From: Saussurea involucrata
Lineage: Eukaryota; Streptophyta; Magnoliopsida; Asterales; Asteraceae
Reading direction: 5' to 3'
NCBI GenBank assembly: GCA_033807775.1
Contig: CM066315.1
Span: 4,220,501-4,284,500, forward strand
DNA: 64,000 bases
Shown in pieces: positions 22,317-33,585 of this stretch. Positions within the stretch are counted from its first letter, which is position 1; each line of letters starts with the position of its first letter. The position numbers were made by a program, and so were the translations under genes. Below the pieces are notes generated by a model. The model searched no databases. It was not told where the DNA came from and saw only the letters and a program-made list of their open reading frames with translations.

Positions 22317-23760
22317 TGTTTATCATCTTATGTTACGATAAAAAGGAGTTGGGGTAAAAGTATAATTTGAACAAATAAGTTATAAGCACTTTCAAATAAG
22401 TTAAAATAAATTAACTTATCAAAAACAACTTATTTGTGGTGGAAAAAGTCATAAACACTTTTCTTTTTTTCAATCCAAACACTTAAAATAGCTTATTTGT
22501 GGTGAGAAAAAGTAATAAGCAAATAAGTCAAAAAAGTAAGCAGTCCCAAACACCCCCTTAGTGTTTGGATTGTAAAAAACAAAAGTGTTTATGACTTTTT
22601 TTCACCATAAATAAACTGTTTTGATTAGTTAATTCATTCTAACTTATCTGAAAATGTTTATAACTTATTCGTCTAAATTACATTTTTACCACCAACTTTT
22701 TTTAAGCAGTTTGATAAGTTGATAAGCATATGTAAAATATAAGGTTTATGTAAAAGAGTGGATTAACAAAATGGTCCTCCAACTATTTCTCAATATTCAC
22801 TTTTGGTCCTTAAGAAAAAACAATGTCCAAATAGCCATTTTCACCGACCTCATTTTCCTCTTAGACCATCCACTAGAGTGATTTCACATGGATTTCATAT
22901 GAATTATAAATGTCATGAAGGATTTTAGAAATTCAGGTGTATAATTTCTAAATTAAAAATTGATTTTTGGTAATTACAGATGTTAAATCAGTAATTTTTG
23001 CTGATGTGACAGTAAATAGTATAAGAAATTGTAGGGAATACTTTTTAAAATAGAAATTGTTTTATGCCACATCATATTTTGTAGAGTATGTTTATAAAAA
23101 ATATACGAATAATTTTTTTTTTGTTAAATTAACGAATATTAAAAAATGCAAAATATAATTTATATTAAAATACAATAAAATAAATTGCATAATAAAAATA
23201 CAAACTTAACACATAAAATTACATCATTGTTCGTTTAGAAGTTTTTGAAGTTGATGTTCGTACAATATCCGTTGTGGTTCGTTCATTGTTGTGGGATCCA
23301 TTTCCATCAACTTCATGATCATTAAATTATTTCGTATTAAATTATAGTAAATAATATTTAATTGTAGTTTTATTGTTATTTGATTAAAATATAGTTTTTT
23401 ATGATGATGTGTCACTTTAGAAATTGGTTACAAATCATTGTTATGGATTATAATTTCAAGGTAATTATAAAGTTAATGTGATACTGATGTGCTACTTTAA
23501 AAATTGTGTTGAAATTTAATTGTTGGGCACTTCCATAAGTGAAATGTTCATGTATCTTTCAATGGAAGTGACATGCAACAAGTAACCTTCACAAGTGAGT
23601 ATTTCAATAGTTTGCATTTTTTTTTCTTTCCTAATTTTTTGGCATCTGCAGAACCCCCTCTGAATTTTTCTTTGCCAACTCGACAGGTTGTTGAACTGCT
23701 ACTTGCAGAGGTACTGATTTTTTAGAAAATGTGGAAGAGAAATGACTAACAGATAGAATT
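22317..23760. other. Intergenic inverted-repeat and AT-rich DNA
   Basis: 22317-22560 is the right part of the outer host element. At 22560-22745 a related sequence in inverse orientation (GTGTTTGGATTG, GTGTTTATGACTTTTT) makes a larger foldback with 22380-22500. From 22760 the DNA is AT-rich, with a short minus frame at 23224-23415 that I do not recognise. Confidence 0.45.
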
Positions 23761-23785
23761 CACTCAACCAAAATGGCTATTTCAT

Positions 23786-23974
23786 GCCAATGGCGTGTAG
23801 CCCAGTTGATAATGGGTGGGAGCATATTTGTACAAAAAGCAGAAGGTCTCGGGTTCGAACCCAAGACACCTCCATAGTCACAACCGTTGAGTGAGTCAGG
23901 TATGCCCCCCCACATTATGGATAAGCAGCCGATTGTGGGCCAGTTTGGGTTACCAATATCAACCTTTTGTACAA
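23786..23974 (+). mobile_element. tRNA-derived SINE with intact target duplication
   Basis: A box-A-like TAGCCCAGTTGATAATGGG is followed by a perfect box-B-like GGTTCGAACCC at about 23851. A tRNA-unrelated body follows. A 16-bp duplication, AAAATGGCTATTTCAT, flanks it at 23770-23785 and 23975-23990, so the insertion is well preserved. The 3' end reads CCTTTTGTAC. No tRNA acceptor stem can form, so it is not a tRNA gene. Confidence 0.85.
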
Positions 23975-24159
23975 AAAATGGCTATTTCATTTAATTTTTC
24001 CATAAAATAATTAAACAATGTTTTAAGATTTTAATTCAACGAGAATAGTTTAGCAATATTTGTTCTATTTATTTAATAAGACAAAATATGTCTCACTAGA
24101 CCCTATATTGTCTTGTCTCAATCTAAATTTCTAAAAGTTGCACATGTTTTTTTTTTTTG

Positions 24160-24711
24160 CGGGAATTTAATTAAAATACCCTAAGTTTGACTTTGACTTA
24201 CTAAAATACCCCTTTTCTCGCAGATGTTATCAAAATACCCCCTTTTTCCGCGGTAAGTCCCGCGATCGCGGGCTTGTGCCCACGTGGCACCCATGTTTGG
24301 GCAAAATGTCCCGCGCGGAGCCCACCAACTATGTGTGCGAGCGCGACCTACGGACACGAATGCAACTCTAAAATCTCGTGCTCACGCAGCTCGGTTTTGC
24401 TAAAATTTCTTTTGGCCAGTTTGTATTTTTTAAAACTGAACTGTATTTTTTAAGACACACACAAACTGTATTTTTTTTAAAAAAATTAGCCTATCGCGGG
24501 TGCCCACCGCGGACAGGGACCAAACTTGTCACCACGACCATAGTTGGGGGGCTCCGCGGGACATTTTGCCCAAACATGGGTGCCACGTGGGCACAAGCCC
24601 GCGATCGCGGGACCCACCGAGGAAAAAAGGGGTATTTTGGTAACAACAGCGAGAAAAGGGGTATTTTGATAAGTCAAAGTCAAACTTAATGTATTTTAAT
24701 TAAATTCCCTT
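24160..24711. mobile_element. Foldback element with about 170-bp GC-rich arms
   Basis: The arms at 24160-24331 and 24538-24711 are inverted copies. Both contain AATTTAATTAAAATAC, CAAAGTCAAA, GCCCGCGATCGCGGG and GCCCAAACATGGGTGCCACG-type blocks. The loop is about 200 bp. Overlapping open frames here have no protein features. A partial relative lies at about 37630-37800 inside the large Helitron. Confidence 0.75.
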
Positions 24712-25198
24712 TTTTTGCCAGTTTCATCATGTCCTGCACCAAACATATTTTTGATTCTTATAATAAAAAAATAAAAAACTGTTTAACAACCATATTATAT
24801 AGTTTTTGTTCACAAAAAGGATTTAGAAGTTTCACTTTACTCATTAGATACTTGCATATGTGTCAATTATTTTCTTTATCTTGTCAAGTTATAAGACTCA
24901 AATATTAAATAAAAATCATCAAGATTATTGTAATTTAGAGGCCGTTTGATAGTTGTTAAATGGTTTGGTGCGAAATGATTAAGTGGTCAGAATAATTAAC
25001 AAGTTCTTTTGATATAATGCAAAATAAAATATGGTTGTTTGGTAATTTTTCGGAATGAAATTAGGGCACTGAACGATTAAGGGAAACCCAACTTACAAAA
25101 TAATTCAGAGGGTTTTAGAATCGTTAAAATAGATTTTTTTTGTCAAACAAGATCCACCTCTTAACAATTCAGAGATTGTTTCTTAATGGAATTATTAA
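24712..25198. other. Intergenic DNA with a MITE fragment
   Basis: AT-rich sequence. From about 24950 it resembles the Tourist-like copy at 7016-7297 (GCCGTTTGATAGTTG, TTAACAATTCAGAG, TTAATGGAATTATTAA), but its ends are not clearly resolved. No gene is seen. Confidence 0.4.
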
Positions 25199-25940
25199 GG
25201 CATTGTTTGGCAAAAAAAAACTAGCTTATAAGCTAGTTTTTTTTGAGATACATGTTTGGATGACCATAAACTAGCTTATAAGCTACATGTTTAGAGTAGC
25301 GTTTTAGTAGCCTTTTGTGAATATTTCAATATTGCACCTTATTATTATTTACTAATTATTATTATTAAATATTAATTTTTTAAATTTAATTATGATTAAT
25401 TAATATTAACTAAAAATTGTTAAATTAAATTTTAATTATACATTGATATTAAATTTTAAATTATTTAGAGTTATTGTTAATCCTATAAATTATTTTTATT
25501 TATTTTTTAATATTAATGAATATATTTTAACTATCACTTAATATTCTTTTTTAATTATTTTTTGATTATTTTTTCATATTGTATGTAACAGTTATTTAAA
25601 ATCATAAGCTAATATATATATTTTTTTCTAAAACTTGTTTTAATAAATTCAAAATTTATAATATATATGTAATAATAAATTTTAAATTTCTTTTAATTAA
25701 CATGTTATATTATTTAATTTTTCTTTATTACATTGATTGTATTAATTAACATATTATATTATTATAAATTTGTTTTAATTACATAATTAAATATTGTAAT
25801 TGATAATTATTTGAAGATGTCTTTTTTGGTCATTTTAAACGTTTATAAGCTAGTTTTGCCAAACATGACTTTTTCATCAGCTAGCTTATCAGCTACCCGC
25901 TAGCTTATCAGTCAACAGTATCAGCTAATTTGCCAAACAT

Positions 25941-27584
25941 TGTAACAACCCAAAACACTTAACATGGAATATAAGTCCAAAAAGCCCATAAGGGTCCCAA
26001 TTTACATCACAATACTTGATAACATACTCAAAGTTTAAAGTTCCCAAACGATTACAACCGAGATGTTTAAACTAACAACAGCTGGATCATGATGGTCTCT
26101 ATTCTCGCACATCCGCCTTAAGCCTTCTCTTTCCCTTTGAACGAAGCACCTAAGCCTCCCTTTCCTGAAAATGGTTTTTAAGTTTTGAAAGTGAGGGTTA
26201 GACCATAAGGTCTAGTGAATTCCCTCCTAAAAACGCGACCACAAAACATTTTAAGAAAACACGTTTCCTTGCAAACAGCACGTAACAAGTTTGAGCTCAA
26301 ACATGGGTGTACACAGTGGCATGGACCAATAACACCTTACAAAGCCAGGCACAGCAACTCAACACCTTACAAAGCCAGGCACGGCAACTCGACACCTTAC
26401 AAAGCCAGGCACGGCAACTCGACACCTAACAAAGCCAGGCACGGCAACTCGGGGGTCCTCCACTGTGCAACCCGACTCTACCACATGCATAAACATTAAA
26501 ACATGTTTTAAAACTTACTCGAGGATAATCCTCCTTCCACTTGTAAGATAACACTTTTCATGCATGAGAAGACATAAATTCATGATGATCAAGTAAACTC
26601 ATTTTCAGTCATATCAATTCTTCGCAATTCATTTTAAAAGATAGAATTAATGCATAAGGGAACTCACCTGGTATTCGGCTATACGACACTCTAATCGGAG
26701 CTCACTTAAACACCAAACGATCACCTGAATTGGGGTTAACAAAGGAAGTATTAGACTCCCCAATTATACTCTAAAACATTCCCCATAGTGTCTTAAGACA
26801 AACCCCTAAACCACGCCTCGAATCCAAGCCCGAACGACCAACGAAGCAGAAACGAGAATTTCCCAACAGAGACTTACGCGGTTTGCTACGCGGTTTACAA
26901 ACCGCGTGAAAAGCCGCGTAACTCTCTGGTCGAGCATTCTCAGTTCTGCATCCCAGGGTCAGCTCGAAAACCCACTTAACTCCTCCAAAAATGATTCCAA
27001 TCGATTGATAACTTCCCAAAACAAACTCTAAAACTATTTATACATTAAGGAAACAATCCTCATTACTTAAATCAATCAATTCCTCAATCAACCATCATGA
27101 ACTACTCTTTTGAAAACACAAATCCTTTCTAAAATGAATCAACTTAAGAACCTCCATTGGAAAGGTGGAATAACACCAAGAGTTCACAAACTCCTCAAGG
27201 GAATCATCCAACACACCCTTCCAATTGGTTTTGTCTCAAAATACTTGAAGAAGAAGAGAAATCAATAAGAATCATACATCTAAACTCCATTTCCAAGACA
27301 AATCCAAGAGATGAAGATGAAGGTATACCTTGGTAGCAAATTCCTTCAATCCCTCACTGAACCACCTTCTCCAAACCTTCCATTGTGGATTTCTTGAGCT
27401 CCTTCTCCCTTCTTGAACTCTCCAGCCGACAAATGAGGACCAAATAGGGTTTTAGGAGAGTTTTAACTTAGCTAGCTTTTCTTTTTCACAACTCAGCCAC
27501 AAAATTTTGAGTTTTTCTCAAAAGAGCCCCAGAATTTCTTATTTCTGCACTAATACCACAAGAGTTGAAATATGGGGTGTTACA
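25941..27584 (-). repeat. 3' LTR of the non-coding element
   Basis: The plus strand starts TGTAACAACCC and ends GGGGTGTTACA, 1644 bp. It contains about four copies of a 30-bp unit (core ACAAAGCCAGGCACGGCAAC, about 26325-26445). A palindromic patch at about 26875-26925 is built on ACGCGGTTT/AAACCGCGT. Confidence 0.85.
26325..26445. repeat. 30-bp tandem repeat in the left LTR
   Basis: About four units with the core CCTTACAAAGCCAGGCACGG. The right LTR carries about six units at 32265-32435, so the array changed copy number after or during insertion. Confidence 0.8.
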
Positions 27585-27684
27585 AACATAGCCTAAGTGG
27601 TAAACAAATAGCCTCTTATTAGGCATTCAACCAGAGAAAAATAAAGTTACCACCAACTTAGAGCATCTCTAACAACATTCTTAA
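27585..27684. repeat. Duplicated host flank inside the LTR element
   Basis: These 100 bp match 33574-33673 with about one mismatch (CCTCTTATT against CCCCTTATT). The right copy is the true flank: it starts with the target duplication AACAT and the end of the MITE. The left copy lies between the 3' LTR and the interior and replaces the polypurine tract. The interior resumes at GGATTCCGTCCTCGG, just past where the tract should be. Confidence 0.85.
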
Positions 27685-30600
27685 CAGGATTCCGTCCTCG
27701 GAATTCCATTGCCGGACATATGCTGCAATTTGGAGTTAACTTCTGACTTCCAATAATCACATTACCCACAGAATTTCTTAAGGAGTTGCAAATACAATTC
27801 TAGAAGATCAACTTCTTTGTCCCTCAAATTCTCGACCATCCGGCGCCAATATTTGGTTCTAACGGTACTACAAAATCCGACCCCTCAATCATTCGCATTA
27901 CTTGCGAAGACGCACCAAAAGTTTCATACTTCCCCGAGTACCTTTAATTCATTCATTATCTCCCCCAATTCCTTCTATAACTGCCATTACTTCATTACAA
28001 TATAGCCCGATTCAATCTCCTGTTGAAACACACTTGCAATCCCTTCGTCCGAACATACTACTCATCCAAATTACTCTCCTTAATAGAAAACGACTCTACT
28101 CGAGTTAACACCGCAATAACCCGAATCTCTAAACGGAGACTAATCACTCCCTTCGTCGACATTACACACTATCACTCTCATATCATTACCGCATTCTCAC
28201 CACCATATAACATTCATATCAAAGGATGAACGCCCTCCTACCAAAATAGCGTTCACCTGGCACAGTTGCGTTTCCTCAAAGTCACACTGATCACACGTGT
28301 CTCAACAGCTACAAATCAACGGTCCAAACTCACAACAATCGCTAAGCCATAATTATATTCTATACACAATTATGTCCTTCGCCCTAATCCACCGAATGGT
28401 TCCACTAACTAGGAACTGCCTCCAACGTTCACTTGCCCTCCCACACGGAGGAGTGACCAAGCTCATTCAAACTATATCTCAATTAATTGAATGTTGAACG
28501 ACACGCTCACGCGAAACATTCTTCCCGACAATACTGAATCTAATCCCAAGGTCTCTCGACCACGACACCACATTTGACCACTTGTTTCCATCCTAACTTG
28601 ATACATTAAAGATCCCTCAAAAGAATGACTCACCCACAAGAACCAACTTTTAGACCGGTCGCAAGAACTTAGACTCATTAACCATGACATAAACAACAAT
28701 CCCTTATCTTATGCCTTAAAAAGAACAGTTCTTCAACTATAGTCCGCCCATTCAATGTCTCATGACATCTTCTTACCGCGAGTCTGTCTATACTTGATCT
28801 TTCATACAGTCATCATCTTCTCTCATGCTTACACAAACTTTCCATCGCACACCGCTACAGCCTAACAGAACAACTTCTCCATACTTATCAGTCAAGACCT
28901 TTAGCCAAGTTCTCATGAGGTACTTAACACCAAGAACTACCAAGAGTTCCTAACTCTCCAACACCGCCGACCCGCTCATTCTAATTCATTACATCCACGA
29001 AATACTCCAACGCTCTTGACTAAACTTCACGACGAAGCACTACAACTTAACGGGTACAATATCCTGCTCGACAATCAAGTGAAGCATGAAAACTCACCCA
29101 AAATCCAATGGGATCGAGAAGGACAAGGGTTCTCCTGTCATCCCGTTACCAACCGCAACTTAATCTCTTGATCTCAACCTAGTATTAACGTATACCGCCC
29201 GCAAAACCACACACTTCAACCAGGCATACTCATTACCTTTGACTACTCCATTATTACATCTGAGACATACACGCTTCTTTGGTACCAAGTGCTACCACTT
29301 CCCCACGCCACTATCGCACCCCGCGACTACATTGCAACAAGTTAACGTGATGCCTTTACATACGCAGAAGATGTTACTTCCTTTATGCCGCCCATAACAC
29401 AATTTCAAACGAAGCCAAAACGTTGCTCGACTTTGCCCTTCCCGGGTCTAAACGAACCACATGACAAAGTCAATTACTCAAGGTACACCCGTTTCGATTA
29501 CCCTAACCTTTCGTTCTTATATGGATCATCATACCCCATAAGAAAATCACTTAAGCAATCACGATCTCTTACTTTTGTACACTCACACAAGGTGGTCAAA
29601 CGTCACGTCGGATACCTACCTTTCTCCAAACAACTTCTTACCTCTTTGTAAGAAAACTCAACAAGATAGCCACACTATAGTTACTTCTCCAATACCAACC
29701 TCCCGACAACTATCCAACAAAACGGTCACTGATTCGACATCGACAATCGACATGCAATTGTCCAGTCGCCTCACGACGAACAAGGATTCTCGAAAGAATC
29801 TATTTCTCATAACTCCCGAACCAGTTCTCGTTCCTCGTTAACTCCTCGCAATCTATCTTCGCTGTGCTAGACACCTTACACATAAGCTAATCATCCAAAC
29901 CTCAATGGACATTACATTCACATTGGTGGTCTTCCGTTCTCCCAATGCCCTCACAAGGTGTTCCTATACCATATCCTTAACACATTCTCGAACAACCTCA
30001 CTCGTTCGCCCGCAACGGGTTCATTCTCACGTTTCAATCTCCTGACAAAACCTCCACATTAATGGACTACATGATGATTTCATTCTTTCCTGACAATCTA
30101 GGATTCCTAACATAACCCACTTCGTCCTACGCCTTATAACCAACTTATACCCCACCGTTCTCCCTCGAGAGAGACTAAACACAAGATCTTTCTTAGCAAG
30201 ATCTAATTATCAAACCATCTCAGTACTCCAACTCGAAACCGAAAACATTACATTAGGTAACGTAACGCTACTGATTTCTATTCCACCAACAGAAACACTT
30301 TGGCCATTTCAACTTTACCGCGATTAAAACTATTCTCACATATCCCGACAATAGTTCAAACTACACTCATACCAACATTCCAGATTCACTGCCCAAGACT
30401 CCAGGTATTCACCTACTTACTCTAACGGAACACTATGGTCATAACTTGACCACATCTTATACAACTAGCAATTTAACTCCCAAAGCCCTTTCCTTGGCTT
30501 AAATCGTAACATCCTCCCCCGACCTAGCGAGTTCATAGCCTTCATGCACAATGACACAATGATTGAAATCATTTTGCGCACTTTTAAGAAACACGATAGA

Positions 30601-31852
30601 TGCAAAAGTATAAAGCGAGTTTGAGTATGCATGAAACAACATTACTCAAGATGAATAGTAAAACACAACGATCGCAAGGATCACTTACAGGCACTCTTAC
30701 GATAATTCGTAACCCTGTCCATCCAAATCGATGCCGACACTACGATTGTCTTCAATGAAACCCTTTCGCATATGACCGGAAAATTTTCGAACGAAATTAC
30801 TTACCCAAAGTGGGTCTGTCAACTCCAATACTCGTTCTTATAATAATAACAAGTCAATACTTATTTTGTTTATAAACAAAACCTCTCAATAAAACGTTTT
30901 CAATATTTTCATAACGAAGATTCTCTCCCCAAATAAAAGTGTGAAGTAATTCGTAGATTTCTAAGTTCAAAGCTTTATCGTATAGTGAAAACAAATTTAT
31001 CCTTTACCAATAAAAAAAACACACACTTGCGAGTGTCAACTCATTTCTCAAAACAAGGAAAGTTTGTTATGCACGTACATGCCTTTAACATGAAGGAACT
31101 TGTGTAATAAGTTTAATGACACAATGCATGAAATTTAATATGCAATTGAAGGCTATTCACTCTAACCAAGTCAACCGTTGCACTCACTTCAACTCTTCAC
31201 TGATACCTCACTAAGACCAACAACCGCTTTCTTACTTATGCTACAACTTGTGGCACAAGTGCTCCACAATCCACTTGATCGACCGCTCAACATGGTTTAC
31301 CAAACTAACCAGTTATCTCACCTCCTACTCTTATGCATACTTCAAAACAACACTGATCTCCTTCATTCAATAACCTTGCCACCCCAACCGTTTGACTAAG
31401 GAATCCAGAACTAAATTCCCTCCCTCAATCTTGAATTGAAGGTTTTCAAGATGCCAACATAATTCTCGCTTCCTATCCCAGAGAGTTCACCTCTAGACAG
31501 CTCATCAACATTCTAGACAACACTTCTTCTAGAAGTTACAAACACCACATCACAAGGGATCTCCCATGACACATCAACTATTTGCTATCAAACACAAGGT
31601 TAGAACCTTCTACATACTTCCACACTCACCACCCATCCTGACAATAGCGATTGATTACACCCATGCACCTGTAAGTCCATAATAGCATTGGCCAGATGCT
31701 ATTTGAATTTACCTTACATGAGGGTTCTCACTACCATTGTCAAGACATCCTACGATTAAGGTCTTTCCTAATGGCTTCCTATATCTCGGTTGTGTCCCTA
31801 TTCTCAAGTTTAAGTTTAGGCCCATTCGGTCACCTAAATCCCTTAAACTACG
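27685..31852 (-). other. Non-coding interior of the second LTR element
   Basis: About 4.2 kb, rich in short C-containing words on the plus strand. Open frames are all under about 100 codons and lack family motifs. It may be decayed polymerase sequence or a truly non-coding LARD-type interior. I could not tell which. Confidence 0.5.
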
Positions 31853-31864
31853 GCTCTGATACCA
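31853..31864 (-). promoter_or_regulatory. Primer binding site of the second LTR element
   Basis: The minus strand reads TGGTATCAGAGC two bases inside the 5' LTR, the initiator tRNA-Met type, as in the first LTR element. Confidence 0.9.
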
Positions 31865-31866
31865 TT

Positions 31867-33573
31867 TGTAACAACCCAAAACACTTAACATGGAATATAA
31901 GTCCAAAAAGCCCATAAGGGTCCCAATTTACATCACAATACTTGATAACATACTCAAAGCTTAAAGTTCCCAAACGATTACAACCGAGATGTTTAAACTA
32001 ACAACAGCTGGATCATGACGGTCTCTATTCTCGCACATCCGCCTTAAGCCTTCTCTTTCCCTTTGAACGAAGCACCTAAGCCTCCCTTTCCTGAAAATGG
32101 TTTTTAAGTTTTGAAAGCGAGGGTTAGACCATAAGGTCTAGTGAATTCCCTCCTAAAAACGCGACCACAAAACATTTTAAGAAAACACGTTTCCTTGCAA
32201 ACAGCACGTAACAAGTTTGAGCTCAAACATGGGTGTACACAGTGGCATGGACCAATAACACCTTACAAAGCCAGGCACGACAACTCAACACCTTACAAAG
32301 CCAGACACGGCAACTCGACACCTTACAAAGCCAGACACGGCAACTCGACACCTTACAAAGCCAGGCACGGCAACTCGACACCTAACAAAGCCAGGCACGG
32401 CAACTCGACACCTAACAAAGCCAGGCACGGCAACTCGGGGGTCCTCCACTGTGCAACCCGACTCTACCACAGGCATAAACATTAAAACATGTTTTAAAAC
32501 TTACTCGAGGATAATCCTCCTTCCACTTGTAAGATAACACTTTTCATGCATGAGAAGACATAAATTCATGATGATCAAAAGTAAACTCATTTTCAGTCAT
32601 ATCAATTCTTCGCAATTCATTTTAAAAGATAGAATTAATGCATAAGGGAACTCACCTGGTATTCGGCTATACGACACTCTAATCGGAGCTCACTTAAACA
32701 CCAAACGATCACCTGAATTGGGGTTAACAAAGGAAGTATTAGACTCCCCAATTATACTCTAAAACATTCCCCATAGTGTCTTAAGACAAACCCCTAAACC
32801 ACGCCTCGAATCCAAGCCCGAACGACCAACGAAGCAGAAACGAGAATTTCCCAACAGAGACTTACGCGGTTTGCTACGCGGTTTGCAAACCGCGTGAAAA
32901 GCCGCGTAACTCTCTGGTCGAGCATTCTCAGTTCTGCATCCCAGGGTCAGCTCGAAAACCCACTTAACTCCTCCAAAAATGATTCCAATCGATTGATAAC
33001 TTCCCAAAACAAACTCTAAAACTATTTATACATTAAGGAAACAATCCTCATTACTTAAATCAATCAATTCCTCAATCAACCATCATGAACTACTCTTTTG
33101 AAAACACAAATCCTTTTTAAAATGAATCAACTTAAGAACCTCCATTGGAAAGGTGGAATAACACCAAGAGTTCACAAACTCCTCAGGGGAATCATCCAAC
33201 ACACCCTTCCAATTGGTTTTGTCTCAAAATACTTGAAGAAGAAGAGAAATCAATAAGAATCATACATCTAAACTCCATTTCCAAGACAAATCCAAGAGAT
33301 GAAGATGAAGGTATACCTTGGTAGCAAATTCCTTCAATCCCTCACTGAACCACCTTCTCCAAACCTTCCATTGTGGATTTTATTGAGCTCCTTCTCCCTT
33401 CTTGAACTCTCCAGCCGACAAATGAGGACCAAATAGGGTTTTAGGAGAGTTTTAACTTAGCTAGCTTTTCTTTTTCACAACTCAGCCACAAAATTTTGAG
33501 TTTTTCTCAAAAGAGCCCCAGAATTTCTTATTTCTACACTAATACCACAAGAGTTGAAATATGGGGTGTTACA
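31867..33573 (-). repeat. 5' LTR of the non-coding element
   Basis: 1707 bp, longer than its partner mainly because of about two extra 30-bp units at 32265-32435. About ten other base differences or small indels are visible by eye against the left LTR. Confidence 0.85.
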
Positions 33574-33585
33574 AACATAGCCTAA

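Larger units (their letters stand above)
15773..22560. mobile_element. Outer inverted-repeat element hosting the nested insertions
   Basis: The left end GGGGGGTGTTTGGGATTGC pairs with the complement of the right end AGCAGTCCCAAACACCCCC at about 22541-22558. Inner left sequence (15793-15863) and right sequence (22317-22540, rich in AATAAGTTATAAGC-type blocks) would form one short element once the Mutator-like insertion is removed. No clean target duplication was resolved, so the superfamily is uncertain (Tourist-like or hAT-like). Confidence 0.5.
25941..33573 (-). mobile_element. Non-coding LTR retrotransposon with a rearranged 3' junction
   Basis: LTRs lie at 25941-27584 and 31867-33573. The target duplication AACAT is at 25936-25940 and 33574-33578. 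The primer site at 31853-31864 shows minus orientation. The 4.2-kb interior has no open frame above about 100 codons and no recognisable gag or polymerase motif. The leader near 31660-31730 resembles that of the GAG-only element (CACCTGTAAG, CTTACATGA). The LTR start and end sequences are also alike, so the two belong to related families. The interior edge by the 3' LTR holds 100 bp of host flank in place of the polypurine tract. It behaves as a dependent, LARD-like element. Confidence 0.75.
25199..33582. mobile_element. Tourist-like MITE interrupted by an LTR element
   Basis: The left end GGCATTGTTTGGCAAAAA follows TAA at 25196-25198. The right end CATAGCC is followed by TAA at 33583-33585. 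The family is that of 8304-8582. The LTR element entered 9 bp from the right end of the MITE, inside GCCAAACAT. The MITE body is 25199-25940. Confidence 0.7.

Noticed and set aside
23795..23880. tRNA gene
   Set aside because: Box-like A and B motifs are present, but no acceptor stem or anticodon arm folds. The target duplication shows a SINE.
28472..28699. Polymerase remnant in the second LTR element
   Set aside because: The minus frame has a few residues reminiscent of retroelement C-termini (VSHSF), too little to support.
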